Shown here: piece by piece, positions 1 to 6,428 of the stretch | How positions within the stretch are numbered: position 1 is the first letter of the stretch | Layout: each line of letters opens with the position of its first letter | DNA from: Lentisphaerota bacterium | GTDB lineage: Bacteria > Verrucomicrobiota > Kiritimatiellia > RFP12 > UBA3636 | Direction: 5' to 3' | Length of the DNA stretch: 11,079 nucleotides | Assembly (NCBI GenBank): GCA_012511845.1 | Contig: JAAZFF010000080.1 | Coordinates: 1 to 11,079 of the forward strand | Position numbers and translations under genes: made by a program | Notes under the pieces: generated by a model | The model's input: only the letters and a program-made list of their open reading frames with translations | The model's database searches: none | Told to the model about the DNA's origin: nothing

Positions 1-1
1 G

Positions 2-352
2 GGTGAGGAAATGTTTGAGCGTTCGGTGGAATTTTACAGGGATGTGCTTCGAATGTCCGAGGTGCGCTCATGGAAAAATGGTACTATGAAAGGTGTCATG
101 CTCGATTTCGGTAGCGGAATTGTAGAAATAACGTCTAATGGTACGGACTCCCCAGGGCAGGGTGCGATACGTCATATGGCCTTTGCCACAGATGATGTAG
201 ATGCCTGCGTAGAGGCAGTTCGCAACGCCGGGTACAAGATTACAATGGAACCAGGAGACATGGTGATACCTTCTGAGGTACCCATGAATATACGAATAGC
301 TTTCTGTATAGGTCCTGCAGGTGAGGAACTTGAATTCTTCCAGGAAAAATAG
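2..352 (+). CDS. VOC-family (glyoxalase/dioxygenase fold) protein, 5' end cut by the window edge
   Basis: The product is a small vicinal-oxygen-chelate domain protein. The segment SVEFYRDVLRM near the start is the typical first-helix signature of glyoxalase I-like proteins. It normally follows a beta strand of the form HIGIVVKD, which is absent here. The reading frame stays open to the first base of the window, so the strand carrying the first metal-ligand histidine is probably upstream. The ATG at 11 has a purine-rich GGTGAGG only two bases before it, too close for a normal ribosome binding site, and is probably an internal methionine. Counting from that ATG, plausible later ligands are E39 (IVEIT), H55 (IRHMAF) and E108 (EELEFF). 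The substrate cannot be told from this fold; lactoylglutathione lyase, methylmalonyl-CoA epimerase-like and resistance-type members all look similar. It converges with xseB across a short gap. Confidence 0.8.
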   Translation, partial: GEEMFERSVEFYRDVLRMSEVRSWKNGTMKGVMLDFGSGIVEITSNGTDSPGQGAIRHMAFATDDVDACVEAVRNAGYKITMEPGDMVIPSEVPMNIRIAFCIGPAGEELEFFQEK

Positions 353-374
353 TCAGAAATATTTATCTGTAAAA

Positions 375-401
375 ATGGCGATGCTGTAACGGTATCGCTA
401 T
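375..401. terminator. Probable bidirectional terminator between convergent genes
   Basis: The 55-nt gap between two converging genes contains a stem whose core is GCGAT (378-382) pairing with ATCGC (394-398). On the plus strand G-U pairs extend it to about 11 bp around the loop GTAAC (386-390). It is followed by the T-rich stretch TATATTTTATTAT. On the minus strand the same core is followed by five T residues, the complement of AAAAA at 371-375. The stem is weaker on the minus strand because the wobble pairs become A-C mismatches. The convergent position supports a termination role; the modest stem lowers confidence. Confidence 0.5.
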
Positions 402-407
402 ATTTTA

Positions 408-662
408 TTATACGTTTTCTTCGTCGAATGGCTCTGATTTGATTGAGCCATCATCACTGCGAGTGAGCTTTTCCACTTTGCGCTCTACTTCAGTAAGTTT
501 TTTATTGCAGAAGGCAATGAGTTTGCGACCTTCTTCAAACAGCTTAACCATTGAGTCGAGGTCTACATCACCAGACTCCATCAAATCAACGATTTCTTCA
601 AGTCTCTCAGTTGCTTTTTCAAATGAAATTTCTTCTTTTTTGTCTTGATTATCTTTTTTCAT
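408..662 (-). CDS. xseB: Exodeoxyribonuclease VII small subunit
   Basis: The 84-residue product matches XseB, which binds the XseA catalytic subunit to form exonuclease VII, a cytoplasmic enzyme degrading single-stranded DNA to oligonucleotides. The family pattern is clear: SFEKATERLEEIVDLMESGD (residues 13-32), then LDSMVKLFEEGRKLIAFCNKKL and a heptad-like EVERKVEKL, forming the two-helix coiled coil of the family. Charged tails flank the core. Length is typical. The ATG lies 1 nt beyond the stop of the glycosyltransferase gene. A weak GGAAAA ribosome binding site sits about nine bases upstream, inside that gene's 3' end, so the two are probably translationally coupled. It is the last gene of the M28-GT9-xseB operon. 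Its usual partner xseA is not in the window. Confidence 0.95.
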   Translation of the reverse strand: MKKDNQDKKEEISFEKATERLEEIVDLMESGDVDLDSMVKLFEEGRKLIAFCNKKLTEVERKVEKLTRSDDGSIKSEPFDEENV

Positions 663-663
663 A

Positions 664-1803
664 TTAATTTTCCATTTTATTTAAAATTGATCGCAAAGAC
701 CCGATGAGGTGTTCGGAGGTTATGTTTTTTGTACATTCCGGATTTGAACAGCGTCTCGTGTATCCAAAGACGGAGCAGGGGGCACACATAACGTCCCCCT
801 GTACCACAATACCCTGATTTTCATCCGGGCCCCATTTAACAGGATTACCCGGACCAAATATCATTACAACGTGTGTTCCCACCGCTATTGCCAAATGAGC
901 GACGGCAGAATCAGGACCAACAACAATTAGCGCTTTTTTACAAAGAGCGGCACTTTCTGCAAGACTCAGTTGTCCGCAGTAATTTTTTGCTATATTGTTG
1001 GAGTGTTGGACGATTTCCTGTGCATATTTATTATCTGCATTGCTACCTATTACTATGACCTCGAGTCCGAACTCTCTATTTGCAAATTTGCACATTTCTG
1101 CCATTATTTTTGCAGGACAACGTTTTTGAGGAATACTGCCGCCCGCATGAACAAGCAGTATTTCTGACTTGATTTGATCGATTGATTCAGGTAAATCAGG
1201 TAAAGCCGCATTTTTCATGATTCCGGCACGTTGTTTGCTTTCAAAGGGCAGGGTGTCAGCTGAGCTTTCATCTCTTACATTAACAGCGGAATATAGAAGC
1301 CTAAAAAACTCCTTATCCTCTGGACCCTGAGTATTATATCCAACAAGTCTGGTATACGGTGATAGGCGTCCTGGATTGGTATTAAATCCGATGCGTAATG
1401 GAGCTTGCGTAATTTTTGCGAAAACTGCAGAAAAATTATGATACTGTTCAGTATCTAATACTACAGCGTATTTCCTGCGCCTGAGATATGTTATCAGTGA
1501 AAGACTTTTTTTGTCGTAACATACTGTCTTGATATGCGGTAATGCGATTTTAAAAATGGCTTCATTTCGCCTTTCGCACAGTACTTCGATATCTCGTTGG
1601 GGATATAACTCAAGCAGAGTCTTGAGCAATGGCAGGAGCATTATGGCATCACCTATTCCGCCGGGACGAATTACAAGTATAGGACCATCTATTTCTGACA
1701 GCGATCTTTGCTCGGGAGCCTTCTGAGTGGAATGCAGGAGTGAACTGACTATCGATCCAATCGTAAAGTCTATGAATTTAAGGAATTTTACTTTAACGTT
1801 CAT
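664..1803 (-). CDS. Glycosyltransferase family 9 (ADP-heptose:LPS heptosyltransferase-like)
   Basis: This 379-residue protein has the two-Rossmann-domain GT9 layout. After an N-terminal extension of about 40 residues, the first strand and glycine loop appear as ILVIRPGGIGDAIMLLPLL (42-60; GGIGD at 48-52), the family hallmark that contacts the acceptor and catalytic site. The C-terminal nucleotide-sugar domain starts near ILLVHAGGS (215-223). It contains GPDSAVAHLAIAVGT (296-310) and IFGPGNPVKWGP (315-326), matching the conserved GxDSGxxHLAAA..FGPT..xxxGP region. Four cysteines (340, 343, 352, 357) in a CxPC...C....C pattern close the protein, as in many GT9 members. The family transfers heptose from ADP-heptose to the LPS inner core at the cytoplasmic face of the inner membrane; donor and acceptor here are inferred. 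The start overlaps the M28 stop by 4 nt (ATGA), indicating coupling. It cannot be assigned to WaaC, WaaF or WaaQ from sequence alone. Confidence 0.9.
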   Translation of the reverse strand: MNVKVKFLKFIDFTIGSIVSSLLHSTQKAPEQRSLSEIDGPILVIRPGGIGDAIMLLPLLKTLLELYPQRDIEVLCERRNEAIFKIALPHIKTVCYDKKSLSLITYLRRRKYAVVLDTEQYHNFSAVFAKITQAPLRIGFNTNPGRLSPYTRLVGYNTQGPEDKEFFRLLYSAVNVRDESSADTLPFESKQRAGIMKNAALPDLPESIDQIKSEILLVHAGGSIPQKRCPAKIMAEMCKFANREFGLEVIVIGSNADNKYAQEIVQHSNNIAKNYCGQLSLAESAALCKKALIVVGPDSAVAHLAIAVGTHVVMIFGPGNPVKWGPDENQGIVVQGDVMCAPCSVFGYTRRCSNPECTKNITSEHLIGSLRSILNKMEN

Positions 1804-2810
1804 TGTGCCGTGTTGGCTGTGTTTTGTCGTGGCGGTTTTAATTCGGGAGGAACATCATCTCCTCTTTCAATCCTGTTTAAAATACCCACAACAAGATTGC
1901 CCGTTTTATGGAGGGAGTTGGGGTCTATTTTATCGATTGTGTCTTCCGGTGTATGCCAATAGTCATTTTTACCGGGAGCGGAGCCGTATTCGAAATCAAT
2001 CAAATTTAGCGCAGGAAAACCGCTAATTAAAAATGGAATGTGATCATCGATGAGGATGCTGGAACCGAGGGTTACCCGGGCAGCTTCGGGATTATCTGCC
2101 GTCTCTCTGACCGCTATGGTTGCAAGCCATGGTGTTACATTACGGGGTATTTCAAGCTTTTGGTTGAAATCTCCAACCATGTCTATAATTATTGCAGCTA
2201 TAAGCCTGCTTGAAGAACGATCTTTTACAAATTGATATGCCATGCGTTTACTGCCGTGCAAGCCGTCATCATCCTGATATTTTGAACCGTAGCATTCCTC
2301 ACCATCGAAAAATGCAAATCTTATGGTGTGGTACAGTTGGGGTCTTGTATTTGAAAAATGCTCAATAAGTCCCAGAAGGACGCCAGTAGTTGACCCTCCG
2401 TCATTGGCACCCTGAAAATCATCACAGATACCAGCTTTTGTATCGTAATGTGACCCGATCAGTATGATGCGATCTGATTTGCCGGGAATATCAACATAAA
2501 CATTGCAGAAAGCTTTGCTGCCGAATGCAGTGGACTCTGTCCATGCGTCGGCTTTGGGCTTATATCCGAGACGTTGAATCTGTGTAGCGATCCAGCGTGA
2601 AGCCAGTGATGAGTTTAGTGTTCCGGAATCTCGAGGGGAAATTTTTACTAATTCCGACACGTATGTATACATTTTTATTCCGGTTTCGGGCGGCAGGGTT
2701 TCTATTATACCCTCCACCTGTGTTGTTTCATGCGCACAACCGGATATCAGAGCACAAATTGCTATCAGACTTATACCCGCGATGGATCTCGACAGTTTTT
2801 TTCTTTTCAT
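1800..2810 (-). CDS. M28-family zinc peptidase / glutaminyl-peptide cyclotransferase-like lipoprotein
   Basis: The protein (336 residues) begins with a lipoprotein signal peptide: basic MKRKKLSRS, a hydrophobic core, then lipobox LISGC with C25 as the lipidated residue, so it should be anchored in the envelope. The mature part is an M28 fold. SHYDTK (120-125) supplies H121, GANDGGS (134-140) supplies bridging D137, DGEE (169-172) gives the catalytic and ligand glutamates, IIIDMVGD (207-214) gives D210, and DYWHTPED (283-290) gives H286. The segments DDHIPFL and LNLIDFEYG, followed by WHT.EDT.D, resemble secreted glutaminyl cyclases as much as aminopeptidases, so the activity could be N-terminal pyroglutamate formation or peptide trimming. 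A proline-rich tail ends the protein. It is the first gene of a three-gene operon. No Shine-Dalgarno sequence precedes the ATG. Confidence 0.88.
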   Translation of the reverse strand: MKRKKLSRSIAGISLIAICALISGCAHETTQVEGIIETLPPETGIKMYTYVSELVKISPRDSGTLNSSLASRWIATQIQRLGYKPKADAWTESTAFGSKAFCNVYVDIPGKSDRIILIGSHYDTKAGICDDFQGANDGGSTTGVLLGLIEHFSNTRPQLYHTIRFAFFDGEECYGSKYQDDDGLHGSKRMAYQFVKDRSSSRLIAAIIIDMVGDFNQKLEIPRNVTPWLATIAVRETADNPEAARVTLGSSILIDDHIPFLISGFPALNLIDFEYGSAPGKNDYWHTPEDTIDKIDPNSLHKTGNLVVGILNRIERGDDVPPELKPPRQNTANTAQ

Positions 2811-2816
2811 ACAATC

Positions 2817-2822
2817 ATTATA
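2817..2822 (-). promoter_or_regulatory. Possible -10 element of the M28-GT9-xseB operon, very close to the ATG
   Basis: Read on the minus strand, a perfect TATAAT ends six bases before the M28 start codon. Initiation at the usual distance would fall at or next to the ATG, giving a leaderless or nearly leaderless message. The lack of a Shine-Dalgarno motif there agrees. The best -35 candidate is only TTCAAT at 17 bp spacing. AT-rich sequence gives such hexamers by chance. Confidence 0.35.
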
Positions 2823-3006
2823 TGCTATCTTTACTCAAGATTGAAGAGCATTTACAACGCAGAGCCGCGGAGAACGAGAGATAAGCATTTCAATAAAGTC
2901 AATGCAGTCAAAGAAGAGTGTTGGCGTAAGAAAGCTGGAGGGCGAATGTCCTCATGAGCCGTGGTTGCGAGGCAGCCTCAATATGATCAATTCGGTCAAT
3001 AGGGTC

Positions 3007-3034
3007 AGTCCCGAGTCCCAAGTCCGAAGTTCGA
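3007..3034 (+). repeat. Four degenerate 7-bp tandem units
   Basis: The units are AGTCCCG, AGTCCCA, AGTCCGA and AGTTCGA, directly adjacent with no spacer. Each differs from the next by one or two bases, so the array reads as a decaying microsatellite. GTCAAT-type words lie just upstream. Confidence 0.65.
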
Positions 3035-3074
3035 GGCCAAAATCGATTCCTTCGACCTGCGGCTGCTGAGATAG

Positions 3075-3137
3075 GGTAGGGACGGCTCTCCGAGCTGTCC
3101 GTTGTTCTGCGGCGCGCCCGGAGGTCATCGCCCTACC
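3075..3137. repeat. 63-nt element with 7-bp terminal inverted repeats and an internal hairpin
   Basis: The element starts with GGTAGGG and ends with its exact complement CCCTACC. Just inside the left end, GGACGGCTC (3080-3088) pairs with GAGCTGTCC (3092-3100) around the loop TCC, giving a 9-bp stem with one G-U pair. The palindrome GGCGCGCC lies at 3111-3118. The first 16 bases (GGTAGGGACGGCTCTC) recur at 3208-3223. No protein is encoded, so it may be a small non-autonomous palindromic repeat or a REP-like unit. Confidence 0.55.
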
Positions 3138-3140
3138 TTT

Positions 3141-3165
3141 GCCCGGCTTGCCGGGCAAGCCGGGC
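3141..3165. repeat. Perfect GC-rich inverted repeat (hairpin)
   Basis: GCCCGGCTTG (3141-3150) and CAAGCCGGGC (3156-3165) are exact complements around the loop CCGGG, a strong 10-bp stem. No T-run follows on either strand, so it is not a classical intrinsic terminator. It directly abuts the 63-nt element on the left and overlaps the start of the GTTAGTGGGC string on the right. Confidence 0.7.
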
Positions 3166-3182
3166 AGTGGTTAGTGGGCAGT
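3164..3182 (+). repeat. 19-bp repeat, left copy (inverted relative to 10991-11009)
   Basis: GCAGTGGTTAGTGGGCAGT is the exact reverse complement of the sequence at 10991-11009. Its CAGTGG / AGTGGG words resemble the short recombinogenic strings often found between genes in some environmental bacterial genomes. Confidence 0.7.
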
Positions 3183-3207
3183 GGGTAGAGCTAAGGTGGC
3201 GCAAAAA

Positions 3208-3223
3208 GGTAGGGACGGCTCTC
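3208..3223 (+). repeat. Second copy of the GGTAGGGACGGCTCTC word
   Basis: These 16 bases repeat exactly the left end of the 63-nt element at 3075-3090, in the same orientation and 133 bp away. Here the word lacks the pairing right arm: AGTGCGG follows instead of CGAGCTGTCC. It is therefore a partial or diverged copy. Confidence 0.7.
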
Positions 3224-3276
3224 AGTGCGGTTCGCGGGGACGCTCACCCTCCAAACAGCGGTTTGCCGGGCACCGG

Positions 3277-3336
3277 CTTGTTGGGAAATCGTACCCGTTC
3301 ATAGCGAAGCGGTACACGTTTTCCGTACACGAGAAT
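3277..3336 (+). repeat. 60-nt dispersed repeat, left copy
   Basis: The segment beginning CTTGTTGGGAAATCGTAC and ending TACACGAGAAT aligns without gaps to 11014-11073 with 52 of 60 positions identical by manual count, in direct orientation. It contains the motif GTACACG twice and a GTACCCG variant. It lies just downstream of the Ehr operon stop. Confidence 0.75.
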
Positions 3337-3400
3337 AGGGATGGTCCATATTACCGTGTAAGGGAACGGGGAGCGATAGGGACAGGCAAAAATACGAAAT

Positions 3401-4978
3401 TTATAAATCGTGTCCGCAATAGGAGAGGTTGAAACTTTTATTGCATATTGGGAAGTCTGATATTTGCGCTTCGCGCAATGAAAGCGCTAGTGCAAACCAG
3501 TTTCTGAAAGACGGGTCAATGATTTTATAATGTTTGAAACGTCCTGCTTCATCTGTAAATACAACATGCACCAATTCTCCGCGCCATGCCTCTGTTACAG
3601 CAACGGCAAAGCTGTCAGGTGCCAGCTTGCCGGATGTTTTGGGTGGATCTATGTTTGTGAACGGCTTTTCGATAGCATTTTTTAAAACTTCAAAAAGCCA
3701 TGCATGTGAGTTTTCTATTTCATGGCGCCTGATTTTAATGCGCGAGATGACGTCACCCGAGCAAGCCGGAATCGGTGAGGATGAAAAGGGGAAAAGCTGT
3801 TCGGCAGTATCTTCTCCTGCGGGAGGAAGATCAAAGCGGGCATCGATATCTAAACCGGCTGCCCTTGCTGCAACTCCTACTGCCCCTATTGTGCGCGCAT
3901 CAAATTCAGTTATTGTGCCCAGACCTTCAAAACGATCAAGTGCTGTCGGTTCATCAAGCATGATATCTAATGCTACGTCCAGTTCGTACTTCGTCTTATA
4001 AAGCCAATTTAAAAGCTTTTCGGCTTTTTCTGAAGATAAACCTGTTCTCATTCCGCCTGGAATTATAACATTTCGCCCAAATCTGTTGCCGGCTACTTCC
4101 GCTGTCATATTCAAATATTCGCCGCGGATTCTGCCGCAATAAGATGATGTGGGCAGGTAGGCAACATCGCCTGCCAGGGCACCGATATCGCCTGCATGGT
4201 TTACTATTCGTTCCAGTTCGAGGAGTATGTTTCTGAGGAGCAGCGATTCCCCGGACGGGGTGGTATCGGAGAGTGCTTCGATTATAGCAGCATAGTTCGA
4301 TACGGACGCTATGGTTGTGTCTCCCGATACTGTTTCTGCATAATGCAGCGAACGCAGATCGGGACCTCCCTTCAACATGGCTTCGATTCCCCGATGTTGA
4401 TATCCCAGTGCTATTTCAAGGTGATGTACATCTTCTCCGAGGCATTGGAACCGAAAGTGTCCCGGTTCAATAACGCCGGCATGGACAGGTCCGACGGCAA
4501 CTTCATGAGTTGCCTTGCCGCTGAGCCTGAAGAATTTTGCAGCTTCTGAATCTGCAGGATTTTCGGTATTTGCTTCTTGTGCGGCGTCGTCTGCGTCTGT
4601 CATGTTTTGTGAACGAACAGGTTTAAGCCATGGATGACCTTCGGGCGTAATATTGTACTGCTCTGCTATTTCGCGTTCAAAAAGATGCAATGCCGGTATT
4701 AAGGGAGTAAAAGCCGTGTATCTGGTTCCCACTTCAGCAGCAGCTCCAAGCAGAGTGCGTGTTGAAGCATCGAGGAGAATTGCAATCAGATGGAATGGTT
4801 TTTCGGTGTTTTCAAGATCTTTGTTTGGCATCGCGAAGAAAGCCAGTATCCTGACTGAATATGAGGCAAGCAACTCCTCGATAGAAGCTTTTAAAAGCTC
4901 TATCGAAAGAACGGGAAGATCATCGGTGTTCATTCGAACACCATGTTTCAACTTGGTGAAATTACATAAATTAATCAT
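3401..4978 (-). CDS. hyfG: Ehr/HyfG-like large subunit (NuoC-NuoD fusion) lacking [NiFe] ligands
   Basis: This 525-residue protein joins a NuoC-like domain (about 17-122, with FEREIAEQYN and EGHPWLKP), an acidic linker (125-146) and a NuoD/hydrogenase-large-subunit domain (about 150-525). The large-subunit signature GPVHAGVIEPGHFRFQ (163-178) and GYQHRGIE (192-199) are clear. Where HycE-type hydrogenases carry RxCGxC, this protein reads AETVSGDTT (214-222). Where they carry DPCxSC, it reads SFNLSYCGHDL (515-525) and stops. At most one of the four nickel-binding cysteines could remain, so hydrogenase chemistry is very unlikely. The short C-terminus has no peptide for a maturation protease. This fits the Ehr group, with a peripheral redox-arm role against the membrane on the cytoplasmic side. 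The ATG at 4978 lies 3 nt after the hyfF stop; an alternative ATG at 4933 gives 510 residues. Neither has a strong ribosome binding site. Confidence 0.93.
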   Translation of the reverse strand: MINLCNFTKLKHGVRMNTDDLPVLSIELLKASIEELLASYSVRILAFFAMPNKDLENTEKPFHLIAILLDASTRTLLGAAAEVGTRYTAFTPLIPALHLFEREIAEQYNITPEGHPWLKPVRSQNMTDADDAAQEANTENPADSEAAKFFRLSGKATHEVAVGPVHAGVIEPGHFRFQCLGEDVHHLEIALGYQHRGIEAMLKGGPDLRSLHYAETVSGDTTIASVSNYAAIIEALSDTTPSGESLLLRNILLELERIVNHAGDIGALAGDVAYLPTSSYCGRIRGEYLNMTAEVAGNRFGRNVIIPGGMRTGLSSEKAEKLLNWLYKTKYELDVALDIMLDEPTALDRFEGLGTITEFDARTIGAVGVAARAAGLDIDARFDLPPAGEDTAEQLFPFSSSPIPACSGDVISRIKIRRHEIENSHAWLFEVLKNAIEKPFTNIDPPKTSGKLAPDSFAVAVTEAWRGELVHVVFTDEAGRFKHYKIIDPSFRNWFALALSLREAQISDFPICNKSFNLSYCGHDL

Positions 4979-4981
4979 GAG

Positions 4982-6427
4982 TTAGAACTGATTTGGTAGT
5001 GATGTAATCAAGCTTGCTGAAATACCCAGCAGAATTACGGCTACAATCAATGCCAGTGGTACGGCGTTAAGAACATGTGAAACGGGCTTTGGCTCCGGAA
5101 CGAGGTCGTCGCTTTTTCCCATTGTCATTGAAATCATTATATACGTCATGGCGCAGAAAACTGCGAAGAGGAGAATTAGAATAATCCCTCCAAGTTGCAA
5201 TCCGCTTTTTAAAATCAGAAACAGCTCTGTTATAAACAGTGGGGAAGGGGGAGTTCCGCAAATTAGAAGTATACCTGCAATCCACAGGATCGACAGGAGT
5301 GGTGATCTCTGAAGCATTCCACGCACCGACGCCACAGATCGCGTGCCATACATCATCAAGACATTGCCGGCAATCATGAATAATGCTGCTTTTATCATGG
5401 AATGGAAAAGCATATGCATGTGGAGATATTCAGAGCTGAGGGCAAAAAAGATTAATATTAACCCCATGTGTTCGACGCTGGAATAAGACAACATACGCTT
5501 GAAGTCGCGCTGACCAACTATGAAAACTGCTGCAACTGCAATCGAGAATAATCCCAGGGCAAGCATCAGTCTGTCACAAAAGGGAGCCACAGCGGACGGT
5601 GCGATTTGACGAAAACGTGCTATCGCAAGAAATGAGCAGTTCACAAGTGTTCCTGATAGAAGTGAAGACACGGAGCTGGGGGCTTCGCTGTAAGCATCAG
5701 GCAACCAAGTATGAAATGGCGCCAGACCCATCTTTGTACCGTATCCTGCCAAAATGAAAATAAAAGCCGTTTTAAACCAGATGGGGTTAAGCGACTCACG
5801 GGTATCTTGGAATGATGAGAAGTCAAGGCCGGTTACGACGATTCCAGCGAGCTGGGATGAATGTGCCATCAGCATTGTTCCGAATAACGCCAGCCCTATG
5901 CCGACGGAGCAGATCAGCATATATTTCCACATTGCCTCGATAGAGCCGGCATTGCGCCGTAAAATGATTAGCGGCGCGCTGAGGAGCGTTGTTGCTTCCA
6001 TTGCAACCCAGAGCAAACCGAAATTTCTTGCAAGGGCAACAACGGTCATTGAGCCGACAAAAGCCGCTAAAATACCAAGAAAGATATTTTTCGGCATAAG
6101 CGTTTCATTTTCAATTTGAGACTTTTGCACACGTTTAATCGGCAGAATACAGAAAGAATACACTGACGTTGCAAGGAAAATAATAGCGGTTATGACAAGT
6201 ACTGTACTCTGGATTGTATCCCCGGGAATAAAGGCTATATATGAAGTTGCCGTAGGAGTAAGTCCCGGCAAGTTAAACCTGACTGCAAAGAATATATAAA
6301 ATGTGAGACTAAAGTAGAGAACACTGCATGTAACCAGCAGGAAGCGTGCTGCGAAGTAACGTTTTCCGCATGAAAAAATAAGAACTGCAAATAAAAAAGG
6401 CAGTATTACCAGTAAATGAGGAAGCAT
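4982..6427 (-). CDS. hyfF: HyfF-like antiporter-type membrane subunit (NuoM/MrpD family)
   Basis: The product is a polytopic membrane protein of the proton-conducting antiporter family (Proton_antipo_M). I start it at the ATG at 6427 because GGAGG lies nine bases upstream; an upstream in-frame ATG at 6478 would add 17 polar residues (498 in total) and overlap hyfE. In the 481-residue form the key buried charges are present: E144 in LLWVAMEATTLL, K232 in GYGTKMGLAPFHTWLPDAYS with H239, K310 in QRDFKRMLSYSSVEHMG, and K346 in HSMIKAALFMIAGN. In NuoL/M/N these carry the ion-translocation pathway. The GLAPFHTWLPDA..EAPSSVSSLLSG segment is the strongest family match. It sits between hyfE and hyfG, as in hyf-type operons. 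With HyfB it gives the complex two candidate pump modules. Confidence 0.93.
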   Translation of the reverse strand: MLPHLLVILPFLFAVLIFSCGKRYFAARFLLVTCSVLYFSLTFYIFFAVRFNLPGLTPTATSYIAFIPGDTIQSTVLVITAIIFLATSVYSFCILPIKRVQKSQIENETLMPKNIFLGILAAFVGSMTVVALARNFGLLWVAMEATTLLSAPLIILRRNAGSIEAMWKYMLICSVGIGLALFGTMLMAHSSQLAGIVVTGLDFSSFQDTRESLNPIWFKTAFIFILAGYGTKMGLAPFHTWLPDAYSEAPSSVSSLLSGTLVNCSFLAIARFRQIAPSAVAPFCDRLMLALGLFSIAVAAVFIVGQRDFKRMLSYSSVEHMGLILIFFALSSEYLHMHMLFHSMIKAALFMIAGNVLMMYGTRSVASVRGMLQRSPLLSILWIAGILLICGTPPSPLFITELFLILKSGLQLGGIILILLFAVFCAMTYIMISMTMGKSDDLVPEPKPVSHVLNAVPLALIVAVILLGISASLITSLPNQF

Positions 6428-6428
6428 T

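Larger units (their letters stand above)
2811..3400. other. Non-coding repeat-rich intergenic region
   Basis: This 590-nt stretch between the 3' end of the Ehr operon and the 5' end of the M28 operon holds no credible gene. It is a patchwork: a CGCAGAG/CGCGGAG string (2857-2876), repeated GTCAAT words (2896-3005), four degenerate heptamers (3007-3034), a 63-nt element with inverted ends (3075-3137), a perfect 10-bp-stem hairpin (3141-3165), a CAGTGGTTAGTGGGCAGT string (3165-3182), a second copy of GGTAGGGACGGCTCTC (3208-3223) and a GTACACG-rich block (3277-3336). Several of these recur at 10843-11073. Open frames here translate to repeat-derived, low-information peptides. Confidence 0.75.

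Noticed and set aside
2952..3158. 68-residue minus-strand reading frame as a gene
   Set aside because: It translates the heptamer array and the 63-nt element; the residue pattern comes from the repeats.
2857..3336. CRISPR array
   Set aside because: The repeats differ in size and sequence, spacing is irregular, and no cas gene is present.
3300..3400. Intrinsic terminator for the Ehr operon
   Set aside because: No stem followed by a T-run could be found on the minus strand just past the stop; only scattered T-rich sequence is present.
2811..3400. Insertion sequence remnant
   Set aside because: No transposase fragment or target-site duplication could be recognised; only short palindromic and tandem elements are visible.
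3181..3432. 83-residue plus-strand reading frame as a gene
   Set aside because: It runs through the repeat block and into the antisense of the large-subunit gene, and its product is basic and low-information with no ribosome binding site.
3534..4001. 155-residue plus-strand reading frame
   Set aside because: It is the antisense shadow of the large-subunit gene, with a Ser/Pro/Ala-rich composition typical of such shadows.
3401..4978. Large subunit as a decayed pseudogene
   Set aside because: The frame is intact over 525 residues, the fold motifs are kept and the C-terminus ends where NuoD/Ehr proteins end.
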